This document shows positions 51,010-61,396 of a stretch of 64,000 nucleotides of DNA, in pieces; position 1 is the first letter of the stretch; every line of letters starts with the position of its first letter. The notes beneath the pieces were generated by a model, which saw only the letters and a list, made by a program, of their open reading frames with translations, did no database searches and had not been told where the DNA came from. Source of the stretch: Prionace glauca (lineage: Eukaryota; Chordata; Chondrichthyes; Carcharhiniformes; Carcharhinidae); NCBI GenBank assembly GCA_037974335.1, contig CM075760.1, forward strand, positions 21,551,291-21,615,290, in the 5' to 3' direction. Both the position numbers and the translations under genes were made by a program.

Positions 51010-51206
51010 GAGTAAAGCAGCGTGTGCAAGTGGCCCCTTTCGAGAGCATCACACACAGTGAATTTCTGACTGCCGAGTTAAACTGATGAAGGAGCAGCGC
51101 TCCAAAAGCTCGTAATTCAAAATAATTCTGTTTTACTTTAACCTGGTGTTGTGAGAATGCGTTCTGTACCCACTTCAATCCAACACTGGCGTCTCCACAT
51201 CATGAT
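51010..51206 (+). repeat. End fragment of the 49250-type element, opposite sense
   Basis: 'aaactgatgaaggagcagcgctccaaaagctcg', 'ttttactttaacctggtgttgtgag' and 'caatccaacactggcgtctccacatcatgat' form the mirror of the 49250 end ('atgatgtgg..ttgccggcgttggac'). Confidence 0.6.
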
Positions 51207-51355
51207 ATAAATAACAGGATTACAAACAGTGAGGCTGTATTGCCTGCCCAAGAATTAAGGTGATGGGCTTGATTTTTCTAACTGAAACTGAAATCGGATC
51301 GTGTACACATCCCATCCTTCCCATTTCTACCCAGATACTTACAGAATTAATCTGG

Positions 51356-51386
51356 GTCTTGTGATAACCACGGTACTACAGAAACA
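51356..51386 (-). pseudogene. tRNA-Val 5'-half remnant
   Basis: The minus strand reads GTTTCTGTAGTACCGTGG followed by TTATCAC, matching the acceptor and D arm of the Val tRNA at 41049-41121. Nothing recognisable remains of the anticodon or T arm. Confidence 0.55.
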
Positions 51387-51584
51387 GGGTGATGACCTCA
51401 GGGCAAGCAGATCTGGAGAAACAACTAGATTGGCTCCAGAAGCCCATCTTTTCCCACAGTAATTGATATTACAGTGTCTCTGATGTTTCCTCCTGTCAAA
51501 ATGAATAATGATGTTTCCCACTGCATTAAAGTTTTGAAAAAAAAAGTATTCATGACGTTTAAAGCAAATCAAATGAACACCTGA

Positions 51585-51790
51585 AAATGATGCATTAACG
51601 AATAAGCAGAAATCATTTTTCTCTTAGATATTTGGGAGACGGAAGCTTCCAGTTTGTCAGCCAGCCGGCCGAAATAGCTCAGTTGGGAGAGCGTTAGACT
51701 GAAGATCTAAAGGTCCCTGGTTCAATCCCGGGTTTCGGCAGGATTCCGTTGTTGGTTTTCTGTGCTCTCTGCTAAACAGTCCTGCATTTT
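51585..51790 (+). repeat. Phe-tRNA duplicon, copy 2
   Basis: Inverted partner of 35040-35245 and carrier of the intact Phe tRNA. The right flank 'ttggttttctgtgct' matches 'agcacagaaaaccagc' at 35057-35072. Confidence 0.75.
51668..51740 (+). tRNA. tRNA-Phe (GAA)
   Basis: 73 nt. The acceptor GCCGAAA pairs with TTTCGGC, discriminator A. The D arm is TAGCTCAGTTGGGAGAGC, the anticodon stem TTAGA/TCTAA encloses CTGAAGA (GAA), and the T arm CCTGGTTCAATCCCGGG is paired. TTTT follows at about 51755. No defects. Confidence 0.97.
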
Positions 51791-52127
51791 GTCTCGCACT
51801 GTTTTCAAACATCAATTGACACAAACTGCAACAGACTAAATACCCACCGCAATTTCCACCCTGCCAGGTGTTGTTCTATTTCCTCCTTGTTGGATTTCCT
51901 TTTTAAAAAACTTCCTCTATTTCTAAACATTCCCAATGTTAATGAAAGGTGATGGAGGTGAAGGTTTATCTTTGTTTCCTGATGCACACATGCCAAGTAA
52001 CGTCCTGAGTTTTTCCAATCTCATCACATTTCAGTGCAGATGTCAGGTCCGCTTTTACATGGCAGTGAAAATACATTTAGTTGACCTGCTGTTTCATCCA
52101 AATTGCATTACCTCTTTCGATTCCCCC

Positions 52128-52412
52128 AGAAGGAGGCCATTCCACCCATCGAGTCCGCACCCACAACAATCCCACCCACGCCCTATTCCCCGCAAACCCA
52201 CATACTTACCCTTCTAATCCCTCTGACACTAGGACCAATTTAGCACGGCCAATCAAACTAAAACACGCATCTTTGAATCGGAAACTGGAACACCCGGAGG
52301 AAACCCACGGAGGCACGGGGAGAACGTGCAAACTCTGCACAGGCGGTGACTCGAGGACCTGAGTCCCTGGCGCTGTGAGACATCAGTGCTAATCACTGTG
52401 CTACCGCGCTGC
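52128..52412 (-). repeat. SINE, HE1-like, nearly complete
   Basis: On the minus strand, in order: tRNA-like head ('ggcagcgcggtagcacagtg', 'attagcactgatgtctcac', B-box-like 'aggtcctcgagtcacc'), core ('gtgcagagtttgcacgttctc', 'tgggtttcctccggg', 'aaagatgcgtg'), then 'ggccgtgctaaattggtcc' and the LINE-like 3' part ('ggactcgatgggtggaatggcc'). It lacks only the terminal repeat. It is the best reference for the SINE family in this window. Confidence 0.8.
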
Positions 52413-52849
52413 CCTTTCTACTGCATTCAATGTTACTGCAGTTCACTCCATTCAAAGTTTTAGTATCAATCTGTGATACACCATCCTGTTATCCTGTTAT
52501 AATGTTATTCTGCTGAATAACATTAAATTATCACCGATAATGGACCATCCAACGTTGGACACCATTGATTTGAAACTTTGCTGCTTTTCTAGGTGAACTC
52601 CAGCTCTCCAATTCTCCCGCAATGTCACCGCTCAAACTGAGTCTTTCTCCTTCCCACATTATTAAACCCACAGTTACTGGTTTCTGAATGAAAACTGCCT
52701 CCACTTCACTGGGGGTGGGAGACTTTACCAGTTCATTCAAGTAAAGGTTTTCTTGTCATTGAATCAGAGATTTGGGCACAGATCTGCGAGATTTTTGTGT
52801 CGGTAGAAACAATAAATTTTCCCCCATTAACAGCCAGACTTTAACCCGT

Positions 52850-53180
52850 ATCAGTATTTTGAGTCATCAGCACTTTCTAGCCTATCGCTCTCTTATTTTC
52901 TTTGTGCTTCTTTACATGTGATTTTTCCAATTCAGGCGCAAGCAAGGGAATCTTCCCCACACTGATTCTGACAGTTGTTGACCTGAAGGAACGCAGGATT
53001 GTTGTACAGCAATAAATCTACATCCTCTGAGCGGGGATCGAACCCAGGCTGCGGCAGCGAGAGCGCCAAATCCTAACCACTAGACCACCAGGGAAGATGA
53101 CACAAGGTCTTTAAAATATTCATTTATCAATGACTCACCTGCTTTTTATTGTATTTCAGACTTTTTATTCACCAATTGCA
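52850..53180 (-). repeat. Glu-tRNA duplicon, copy 2
   Basis: Direct partner of 41340-41690 ('cgctctcttattttctttgtgcttctttacatgtga', 'gcaggattgttgtacagcaataaatcta'). Confidence 0.75.
53023..53094 (-). tRNA. tRNA-Glu (CTC), partly degraded
   Basis: 72 nt. TCCCTGGTGGTCTAGTGGTTAG and the anticodon CTC are clear. The acceptor faces TCAGAGG (one mismatch and one end wobble), and the T arm CTGGGTTCGATCCCCGC has lost one or two pairs. It may still be transcribed, since both boxes are near consensus, but it is less sound than the TTC copy at 41541-41612. Confidence 0.65.
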
Positions 53181-53439
53181 AGTTTATCCTTCATATTGTA
53201 TCCTTCACAAAGACCTTGTCTTTGTCAAAACTGAGTATGTCATGTCTCTATTTAGATGAGAAAACACCACGCTGGTTAGTAATATACTGTATGCACTCTC
53301 TCAGTAATGACTGAACTGGGCCCAGTCTGCATTCATTTTAGTACAGGTGCTGTATCGATATCTGGTGCATTCGGTTCTGTCTCTGTATTACTGCACAACA
53401 CCTGTCCCTCATTTATATTACAACAGATCATATTAGTTG

Positions 53440-53615
53440 GATTGGCCATGCAAAATTGCCCGTTATTTTCCCGTTGAGTATGTGGATTAGCCATGATAAA
53501 TGTGTGGGGCTAATGTGGATAGGGCAGAGGGGAGGACCTGGGTGGGATGCAGACTCAGTGGGCCAAGATAACCTTTCTTCTGAACTGTAGGAATTCTATG
53601 GTTCTATGTCTAAGA
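53440..53615 (+). repeat. SINE 3' half, HE1-like
   Basis: 'ggattggccatgcaaaattgcccg', 'gtgtggggctaatgtggatagggc' and 'gtgggccaagataacctttcttctgaactgtaggaattctatggttctatg' form the 3' half with its TTCTATG tail. Confidence 0.75.
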
Positions 53616-54240
53616 AATGTCATAGACATTTGCGTGCTTATTTATTTTAAATAATCTATTTTCTAATAACCCATTTTGGAGAAATGATCTCTTTTAGCAA
53701 TTCCCTTCAGTTTTCCCAGTGATAACCTTCAGCCCATCTCTGCCTTCCCTGAGTGCATGGAAACACCAAACAGTTCATGTGTTTCAACTGAAGAACATTT
53801 AATATGTATTTATTGACAACCATTCTGTTGTGTGTTCTTGCATACAAAATGATTTCAGCCTCATTATTTTGTTCCCGCTGTTGACTTGTCTTGAGAGATC
53901 TGTTGGAAAACGGATAGACTGACAATGTGTGACAGCAATACTTACAACGGTTTCAACTCTCTTCAGTTCAGCAACACATTGTTAATCAATGTTCTTTTTT
54001 TTGCCAAGATGCATGAACCAAAATGTTTGCCTTCATTCGGATTTTTTAACATGCATAAAAAGGACAATAACCATGTAATTTACAAGAAAAGATGAAGTCA
54101 TCTTGTTTGTTCAGAGACTGTGATTCATGTCCCTCAGCACACGGTTTAATTGTTCCAAAGGGGACATTAGAAGATTTATAAATAGGAATTTTCACTGTCT
54201 GTGCAATATTGTTTAACTGGGAGTGGTCTCTAGTACAGTC
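53616..54240. other. Intergenic stretch upstream of the second receptor
   Basis: AT-rich with only short open frames. It probably contains the promoter of the receptor gene that starts at 54264. No clear TATA box or CpG island can be picked out. Confidence 0.35.
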
Positions 54241-54263
54241 AGCGATCATTGAATTTCAGAGCC

Positions 54264-55824
54264 ATGTTCTGGATTATACCACTTGAGCTTCGTATTCTTT
54301 GGGTATTTTCCGATATCCAAAGGATTTACTACCCTGTCCTTGCCGTAGTTGGTGTCACTGGTAAGTCATATTTCTCTGTGTTCATTGTCCTTGTCTATGT
54401 TACCCAGTTTTTGATATTATTCTGTGTAACCGTCATGGTTTGTAGCTGTGAATGCACTGGAAACATTTCTCCTTGCCACACAGCTATCCTCACACTACCT
54501 GACATTCACTTTCAGTCTTTCCACTTTACGGTTGTCGTTATGTAACATGATTTCCAGTATTATGTCTCACAGCCAATTCCAAATCAGCTGATTTAACATC
54601 TTCAACTGCACAGCCTTCAGCACAATCAAAGCAGAGTCATCCAGACCAGGAAAATTTGCTCCAAACCTACTGGCACCATTGTGTCCCCCATATACAAATC
54701 TGAAGAAGGCAACAAATTGGAGATGTTATTAACTGGTGAATGTGGCTTCTTGCTACATCATTGCGGGGCTTTTCTGCTGTGAACTTTGTCTCGAGCAGAA
54801 TAAGTGAATTCAGTCTGTTCCGGGGTGGATTTAATAAAAATGTTTCAGCTGTTCCCAAGGATCCTGAGAGATTGCTTCTCTTGTGCTCAGTCTAAAACAC
54901 GAATAAATTGTGTTTCTCTTCCTTACAGTGAATGTATTGACGATTCTTATCCTGTCACGAGGGAAGTGTGGTCTTTCCAGAAGTGTGATACATTACCTCA
55001 TTTCCATGTCAGCAGCGGATCTACTGGTCATTATCACCGATCTCATTTTGAGGCAAATTCCCATGAAGTTAAATTTTTTATTCATTTACCACATTAAAAT
55101 ATGTAATATCCATGCTGTGCTGCTTTATGCAGTCACTGATTGCTCTGTCTGGTTCACTGTCTCTTTCACCTTTGATCGATTTGTGGCTATTACTTGTCAG
55201 AAGCTGAAAATAAAATACTGCACTGAGAAAACTGCAACAGTGGTTCTCGGAACTGTGAGTGTGCTATTCAGTGTAAAGAACATTTTCTGGTATTTCATGT
55301 ATGGTGATAGATATGCGATTCAGAATATTCCCCATTTTTGTTATGTTGGCAATGATGTCCTCTATTCTGAAGCATGGGGAGTGGTTGAAAATCTGCATTA
55401 TATTTTAACACCGTTCATTCCTTTTTTGTTGATTCTGTTGCTGAATGCTTTCACCATTAAACACATTCTAGGGTCGACCAAATTCCGCAGGAGACTTCAG
55501 AGTCACAAGCGTATGGATAGTTCAAAGGACCCAGAGACAGTGAAGAGAAGAAAATCCATTATCTTACTATTTGCTCTATCATTAAATTTTATCATACTAT
55601 GGTCAGTGTTACTTATCCACTCCTTTTGTCAACGATTATATAATTTAAACTTAATTCATTTTTATATTCCTGCATTTGTGCGGGAATTGGGATTTATGCT
55701 CCAACTCCTGAGTTGCTGCACCAATACATACATTTACGCAGTGACCCAGACACAATTCAGAGAGGATCTAAAGAATGTGATCAGATCTCCATTTACTGCA
55801 ATTGTGAAATTACTTACAGAATAA
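54264..55824 (+). CDS. GPR139-like rhodopsin-family receptor, two exons
   Basis: The coding sequence joins exon 1 (54264-54360) and exon 2 (54929-55824), giving 330 residues; the 568-bp intron has GTAAGT and CCTTACAG borders in phase 1, the same site as in the minus-strand receptor. Exon 1 gives IQRIYYPVLAVVGVT; exon 2 continues VNVLTILILSRGKCGLSRS (TM1 and loop 1). Then come SAADLLVIITDLIL (TM2), CNIHAVLLYAVTD to FDRFVAI (TM3, DRF not DRY) and NIPHFCYVG (loop-2 Cys). IPFLLILLLNAFTIKHIL is TM5, KRRKSIILLFALS leads into TM6, and TM7 has TNTYIY where most receptors have NPxxY. No stops or shifts. The start ATG at 54264 is the first in frame. It would act at the plasma membrane with an unknown ligand. 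The atypical TM7 motif is probably a feature of this sub-family, although the neighbour at 25795 keeps NPFIY. Confidence 0.8.
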
Positions 55825-57050
55825 ACATATTTTTCGTTAGAACAGGGTGATTATCTCGTGTTCTGAACAAAACAATATCTCAGTGAATCATACATAGTGT
55901 AGACATATTTTGTGTCACCATTTCTGCTTAAAACGTGTATTGAAATTGTAAAAATAAATTTAAAAAATGAATTGAGCCCAGAAAAAATCCGGATTCAAAT
56001 CAGCTAATACTAATGAACCAGCCTGGACATCATGTTGACCTCCAGTTTTGTACCATTCTGTTAGCTTGAGCGAATGTTTGCTTTTCACTTCAGCTGCAAC
56101 ACAACTCCCTCAATGAAATGAATTTCAAAACTCAACCCCCGTGAACTCTCTTCACAATTCCACCCCACTTCACCACATCTCCACCCTCCCATTCAGCTCG
56201 ACCCTCAGCCCAAACAGTCCCGTGCCCTTTGCACATTATTCATGATTGGATTTAGCAATGGTGAATTGAACAGATTGGACGAGAGATTCACGGATGAATG
56301 GATTATTTGGCAAAGGTGGTTGAAAATCTTCCCCAATAGTTGTAGACAAAGGTCATGGGTAGAGGAGGGCATTCATAATGTTGAAATGCAGCGTGAGCTC
56401 GTTGGTTCAAAGGGCTTGTTTCCTATGCGGTGTTGTTCTTTGTTCTTTGGTCAAAATGTTAGCAATAAACTTCCAAGGATATACGGTCGGTGCTAGACAG
56501 CAGCTTGAGACAGAATGTTGGAGTGGCAGTGTTTGCATTTAGTAAAACTCAGTGGCAGTATTTGACAACGCACTTGGTACAATTCATTTAAAAAACCTCA
56601 GCTGAATGCGCATAAATTCCACTACCCTGGTGGATTTTGCAGCGTGTGAGAGACCAAAGTTAGTTCGTGCCCCAAATGCACTGTTAAAGTGCTAAAGTGA
56701 AATAAGCAAATACATATATTAAAGATGCACAGAACAGAATGTAAACAACGTTGGTCTTCGTTTGTGAAGGGTCTGAAAAGAAATAATTGTTAAAAAATTC
56801 AGACAAAAATAGATTTATCTTCAGTTATGAATAAATTTTTTGAATGAATTCTGAACAAGTATTTAACATGATAAAATAGAACGTAATGGAATGATTCGTC
56901 GAAAATAGACATCTTTATTAGCAGGAATAACAAAGTAAGTATTCTATTCATAACCATTCCACGCCGTAAGTTACTGGAAAATATGTAGACGCCTTTTTAT
57001 TCACTTTTTGCTACCCTTAAAAAAAACTCTGAAAACCTTTTTCACTGTAA
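55825..57050. other. Intergenic stretch with a CR1 tail remnant
   Basis: No gene seen. Around 56385-56452, 'gcgtgagctcgttggttcaaagggcttgtttcctatgcggtg' followed by a TTCTTTG run is a decayed lineage-C-type CR1 3' end (plus sense). Confidence 0.5.
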
Positions 57051-57699
57051 ACGTGATTATAGTGATCCAGTTTCACCATCTGCTGGCGACTCACAGCGCT
57101 GGTCTCATGTGTCAGCGTTCAGTCGCTGGATGCCTGCACTTGGGAACCATTTGCTCAAGTGTGGATATTGGACAAAATTGTCTGGGATTGAAGTTTCCAA
57201 CAGGAGCTGGGCTGGTGAGTTTGCCATTTTATCAGCAGTCACTGCACAGGAATTCTATTTCTCTTTCCCGTGGGAGATAGTGACTAGAGATTGGAGATGT
57301 ATATTTAACACGTGTATTTGTACATGCGGTGGCGTTATGAAACGCAAATTCAATTTTGAGTGGGAGTGGCTGAAAGTTCCTGAACTCTGCCATTCACGTG
57401 TCACAAATTATCACTTTTAATCTCACATAATGGACCTAACTCAACGTTGTTTATATTTCCATGAGAATTATTTCAAAGGATGCGCTGGCCCTCGTAACTC
57501 GGCGATTTGCTTGAAACTTATAACATTCTGAAGGTCCATAGAAGTTGGGGCGTTAAGAGAGATACAAGCCCTCTCTTCTGTTGGTCCTCCTCTCACTTTT
57601 TCGAACAGTGAACTTTCTTAAAATCTGGATTATTACTGCCTCATTTCAGTTATGATACAAGCCCACTGCTTTTCCCTACAGTTCATATTAGCTAAACAT

Positions 57700-58085
57700 T
57701 GCGTGGAGGCTCTAGAAAGAATTGAACTCACGACCACTGGTTTATAAGACCAGTACTCTGAGCACTGAGCTACGGAGCCAAATGATGCCAGGTCATTGTA
57801 ACATTATCAGTGGATTGAGGAGCAGGATGGGGTTTGAGGTGGGGGATGTTTGATGAATGGAGAAATGCCTGAGGTGGAGAACAAGAAATTGAAAGACGCA
57901 ACTTGAAAGGGACATGATTTGACATGTGTGCTGTGTGTGTATCTGACATGTATGTTGTGTATCTGACATGTATGTTCTTCAGAGTTTATCGTTAGTGTGA
58001 CAACTCTGACTTCTCCAGCTCCGAGGCCAGTTCATCCAGCCGGAAGATTTAGATGTTGTTCCCTTCACAGACGCTGTGGGACGAT
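57700..58085 (-). repeat. Thr-tRNA duplicon, copy 2 (inverted)
   Basis: Inverted partner of 35735-36119. The block 'atctgacatgtatgttgtgt' is present in tandem here. It lies about 2 kb beyond the second receptor gene, outside the main cluster. Confidence 0.85.
57707..57779 (-). pseudogene. tRNA-Thr-like pseudogene with TAT anticodon
   Basis: Same body as the Thr-TGT gene at 36047-36119. The loop reads CTTATAA, so the anticodon is TAT (an Ile codon reader). The D loop (GTGCTCAGAGTAC) and T arm (GTGAGTTCAATTCTTTC) have lost pairs, although the acceptor GGCTCCG still pairs in part with TAGAGCC. Best read as a decayed duplicate. Confidence 0.75.
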
Positions 58086-58109
58086 TGATTTCTGCGTTTC
58101 TCCTGAGAG

Positions 58110-58420
58110 GAGAGATTCAGTGGGATGAGTCTGTTCGCTCTGGAGTTTAGAATAATCAGAGATGATCTTATTGAAAAATTTGAAATAGGGAAACAGTGTG
58201 ACATGAAAATCTTGAGAGGGTGTTCCCCCCGCCCACTCCCCTGGCTAAATTATTAAGAACAAAGGGAAAATACGGTGAATGATGTACAGGATGGGGGGGG
58301 GCGGGGGGTGGGGGAGTGCGAGGATATTATAAGACAGGCTGCTCAGTATCAGGGGAATTAGTCATTTGAAGGTTAATGTTTAAAATGGGCAGATTCCACA
58401 TCCAACTGGACCAGGAGCTG
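58110..58420. mobile_element. CR1-type C-terminal scraps
   Basis: 'gggatgagtctgttcgctctggagtttagaataatcagagatgatctt' is a CR1 ORF2 C-terminal block. The rest contains a G-run (58294-58316) and 'ggggaattagtcatttgaagg'. Too decayed to orient every part. Confidence 0.45.
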
Positions 58421-58579
58421 TTTATAGGGGGGAGTGGTGGAGGATTGATTGGGGAGGGGGGGATCAGTAATTAGAAAGGGGGGGTTCAGTCAGTCTAGGG
58501 GCTGTTCACAGGGAGGGAGCGGAAATTTACCAGGGCGAGGGCAGGAGAGGGAACTTAGAGGGATTGGGTGCTGAGACAG

Positions 58580-59648
58580 ATGTTTAAAATCTGTGTTTAG
58601 TGTAGGGTACAGTTTAAAACCTCTCTTTAGTGGAGGGTGCAGTTTAAAATCTGTGTTTAGTGTAGGGTACAGTTTAAAAACGTTATTTAGTGTAGGGTAA
58701 GTTTAAAATCTCTGTTTAGTGTAGGGTACAGTTTAAAATCTGTGTTTAGTGTAGGGTACAGTTTAAAATCTGTGTTTAGTGTAGGGTACAGTTTAAAATC
58801 TGTTTAGTGTAGGGTACAGTTTAAAATCTGTGTTTAGTGTAGGGTACAGTTTAAAACCTCTGTTTAGTGTAGGGTACAATTTAAAACCTCTTTAGTGTAG
58901 GGTACAGTTTAAAATCTGTGTTCAGTGTAGGGTACAGTTTAAAATCTGTGTTTAGTGTAGGGTACAATTTAAAACCTCTTTAGTGTAGGGTACAGTTTAA
59001 AACCTCTGTTTAGTGTGGGGTACAGTTTAAAACCTCTGTTTAGTGTAGGGTACAGTTTAAAATCTCTTTAGTGTAGGGTACAGTATAAAATCTGTGTTTA
59101 GTGTAGGGTACAGTTTAAAACCTCTGTTTAGTGTAGGGTTAAGTTTAAAATCTGTGTTTAGTGTAGGGTACAGTTTAAAACCTCTGTTTAGTGTAGGGTA
59201 CAGTTTAAAATCTGTGTTTAGTGTAGGGTAGAGTTTAAAACCTCTGTTTGGTGTAGGGTAGAGTTTAAAATCTGTGTTTAGTGTAGGGTACAGTTTAAAA
59301 CCTCTGTTTAGTGTAGGGTACAGTTTAAAATCTGTGTTTAGTGTACGTTAGAGTTTAAAACCTCTGTTTAGTGTAGGGTACAGTTTAAAACCTCTGTTTA
59401 GTGTCGGGTACAGTTTAAAACCTCTGTTTGGTGTAGGGTACAGTTTAAAACCTCTGTTTAGTGTAGGGTAGAGTTTAAAATCTGTGTTTAGTGTAGGGTA
59501 CAGTTTAAAATCTGTGTTTAGTGTAGGGTACAGTTTAAAATCTGTGTTTAGTGTAGGGTACAGTTTAAAATCTGTGTTTAGTGTAGGGTACATTTTAAAA
59601 CCTCTGTTTAGTGTAGGGTACAGTTTAAAATCTGTGTTTAGTGTCGGA
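58580..59648. repeat. Minisatellite, 30-bp unit, about 35 copies
   Basis: The unit contains GTGTAGGGTACAG and TTTAAAA, then CCTCTGTTTA or TCTGTGTTTA. Most spacings are exactly 30 bp; a few units are 26-28 bp. Two unit types (CCTCT and TCTGT) are interspersed. Because 30 is a multiple of 3, ten-residue peptide repeats (FSVGYSLKSV on plus, TLNTDFKLYP on minus) appear in open frames; there is no start context or flanking exon to support a protein. Confidence 0.95.
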
Positions 59649-60620
59649 GAGGGTTTGAACAGTGGTGGGGGTTCGGGTGTTACGGTGCTGAGGGGGACTT
59701 GGAGGGGGATTGAAGAGGGGTTGGGCAGTGGGGGGGGAGGGTGTGGGGCTGAGGGGCATTTGGAGGGAGATTTAGAGGGTTTGGGCAGTGGGGAGGAGGG
59801 GGGGAGTACGGGGCTACGAGGGAAGGATTTGGTGGGCAGGAGGTTTAGAGGGATTGTGGGGAGGGATGACATTCAGCTGGAGGTGGGGGGGGGGATTGAG
59901 GGATTAAAGGGGAGAGCGGAGAGGGATGTAGGGGGAGACTCCGGGATTCTGGTGGGGAATTAAAGGAATTCAGAGATTCAGCAGCAGGGACTGAGGGATG
60001 GAATTGGGGAAACTTGAGAGGGATTTGGGAAGGGGGGCTTCGAGGGGGATTTCTGAGGGTTTGAGGGATACAGGGAGGGGCAGTGACTCACAAGTGGGGC
60101 AATTAAAAGATGTAGTTTGGGACTCAGACAGATTGGAGGGGATGAGATTGGAGAGGGAGCAGGATTGGAGGGTCAGAGGGATGCGCAAGTGTGGGGGGGG
60201 GTCAATTCAGGGGGATTCTAGAGGAATCACGGGGGGCGGGGGAATAAACTGTAGAGAGTCTGAGGGGGAGTTAGCAGAAGGGGATGAGTCAGAGTTGGGG
60301 GGGGGTGCAGACGGAGGGGGGCTTAGGAATTGGGGCAGGAGCTTGGGAAATCCAGGGGGATTAGAGTCAGATTGGCGGTGGGTGTCGGGAGAGAGATTGA
60401 GGGGAAGGGCGGGGGGGTGCTGCTGAGAGTCAGATTAAAGGAGATCAGGCAGAGGGACAGGGAATCAGACGGGAGAAACAGGAATGTGGGGGGGGGGGGA
60501 AATTGAGGGAATTAGGAGAGATCGAGGGATCAGAGGGATACCGGGGAGTTGGAGCTCAGATGGATGTGGCAGTGGGTGAAAAGATTGGGCAGAGAGGATC
60601 GGGAGGGGGCCAGAGAGGTG
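59649..60620 (+). repeat. G-rich, strand-asymmetric low-complexity DNA
   Basis: Nearly 1 kb in which the plus strand is mostly G and A, with runs of 4-11 G and little C. Long open frames follow from the low stop content. There is no repeat unit and no recognisable protein. It bridges the two satellite arrays. Confidence 0.8.
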
Positions 60621-61396
60621 GGGCATTAAAAAGGGGGGCCACTCAAATGGGGGGGCCAGTAAAGGGGGCCATTAAAAAAGGGGGGGCCGTAAAAAGGGGG
60701 GCCAGCCAAAAGAGCCATTAAAAAGGGGGGGCCAGCAAAAAAAGGGGAGGCCTGTAAAAAAGGGGGATCAGCAAAAATGGGGGGCCATTAAAAAGGGGAG
60801 CATTAAAAGAGGGGGCCACCAAAAAAGGGGGGGCCAGCCAAAAGGGGGGCCACCAAAAAAAGGGGGGCCTGTAAAAAAAGGGGGGGCCAGCCAAAAGGGG
60901 GGCCACCAAAAAAAGGGGGGCCTGTAAAAAAAGGGGGGCCAGCCAAAAGGGCCATTAAAAAGGGGGGGGCCTGTAAAAAAAGGGGGGCCAGCCAAAAGGG
61001 GGGGCCACCAAAAAAAGGGGGGCCTGTAAAAAAAGGGGGGGCCAGCCAAAAGGGCCATTAAAAAGGGGGGGCCTGTAAAAAAAGGGGGTCAGCAAAAATG
61101 GGGGGGGGCAGCAAAAAAGGGGGACATTAAAAAGGGGAGCATTAAAAGAGGGGGCCATTAAAAAGGGGGGGCCACCAAAAAAGGGGGGGCAGCAAAAAAG
61201 GGGGGCCATTAAAAATGGGGGCACCAAAAAAAGGGGGGGCCTGTAAAAAAGGGGGGGGGCAGCCAAAAGGGGGGCCACCAAAAAAGGGGGGGCCTGTAAA
61301 AAAAGGGGGGGCAGCAAAAAAGGGGGGCCATTAAAAAGGGGGGCACCAAAAAAGGGGGGCCAGCCAAAAGGGGGCCACCAAAAATAGGGGGGCCTG
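60621..61396 (+). repeat. Satellite of A-runs and G-runs (AAAAAGGGGGGCC-type)
   Basis: Tandem units of about 13-19 bp. Each has a run of 4-7 A, a run of 4-9 G, then CC plus a short variable link (AGCC, ACC, ATT, TGT, AGC). Links recur in higher-order groups such as AGCC, ACC, TGT. The plus strand has dozens of G-tracts of at least 4 within short distances, the pattern expected to form G-quadruplexes. Confidence 0.9.

Noticed and set aside
30594-53094. Reading the tRNA repeats as SINE heads
   Set aside because: The intact copies have full cloverleaves, correct acceptor pairing, pol III T-runs in many cases, and no SINE core downstream.
58580-59648. Interstitial telomere array, because units contain TAGGG
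   Set aside because: The unit is 30 bp with a single TAGGG each; TTAGGG is never in tandem.
59348-59963. Ten-residue peptide repeats (TLNTDFKLYP / FSVGYSLKSV) suggesting a repeat protein
   Set aside because: The 30-bp minisatellite unit is a multiple of three, so both strands stay open; there is no start context, signal or flanking exon.
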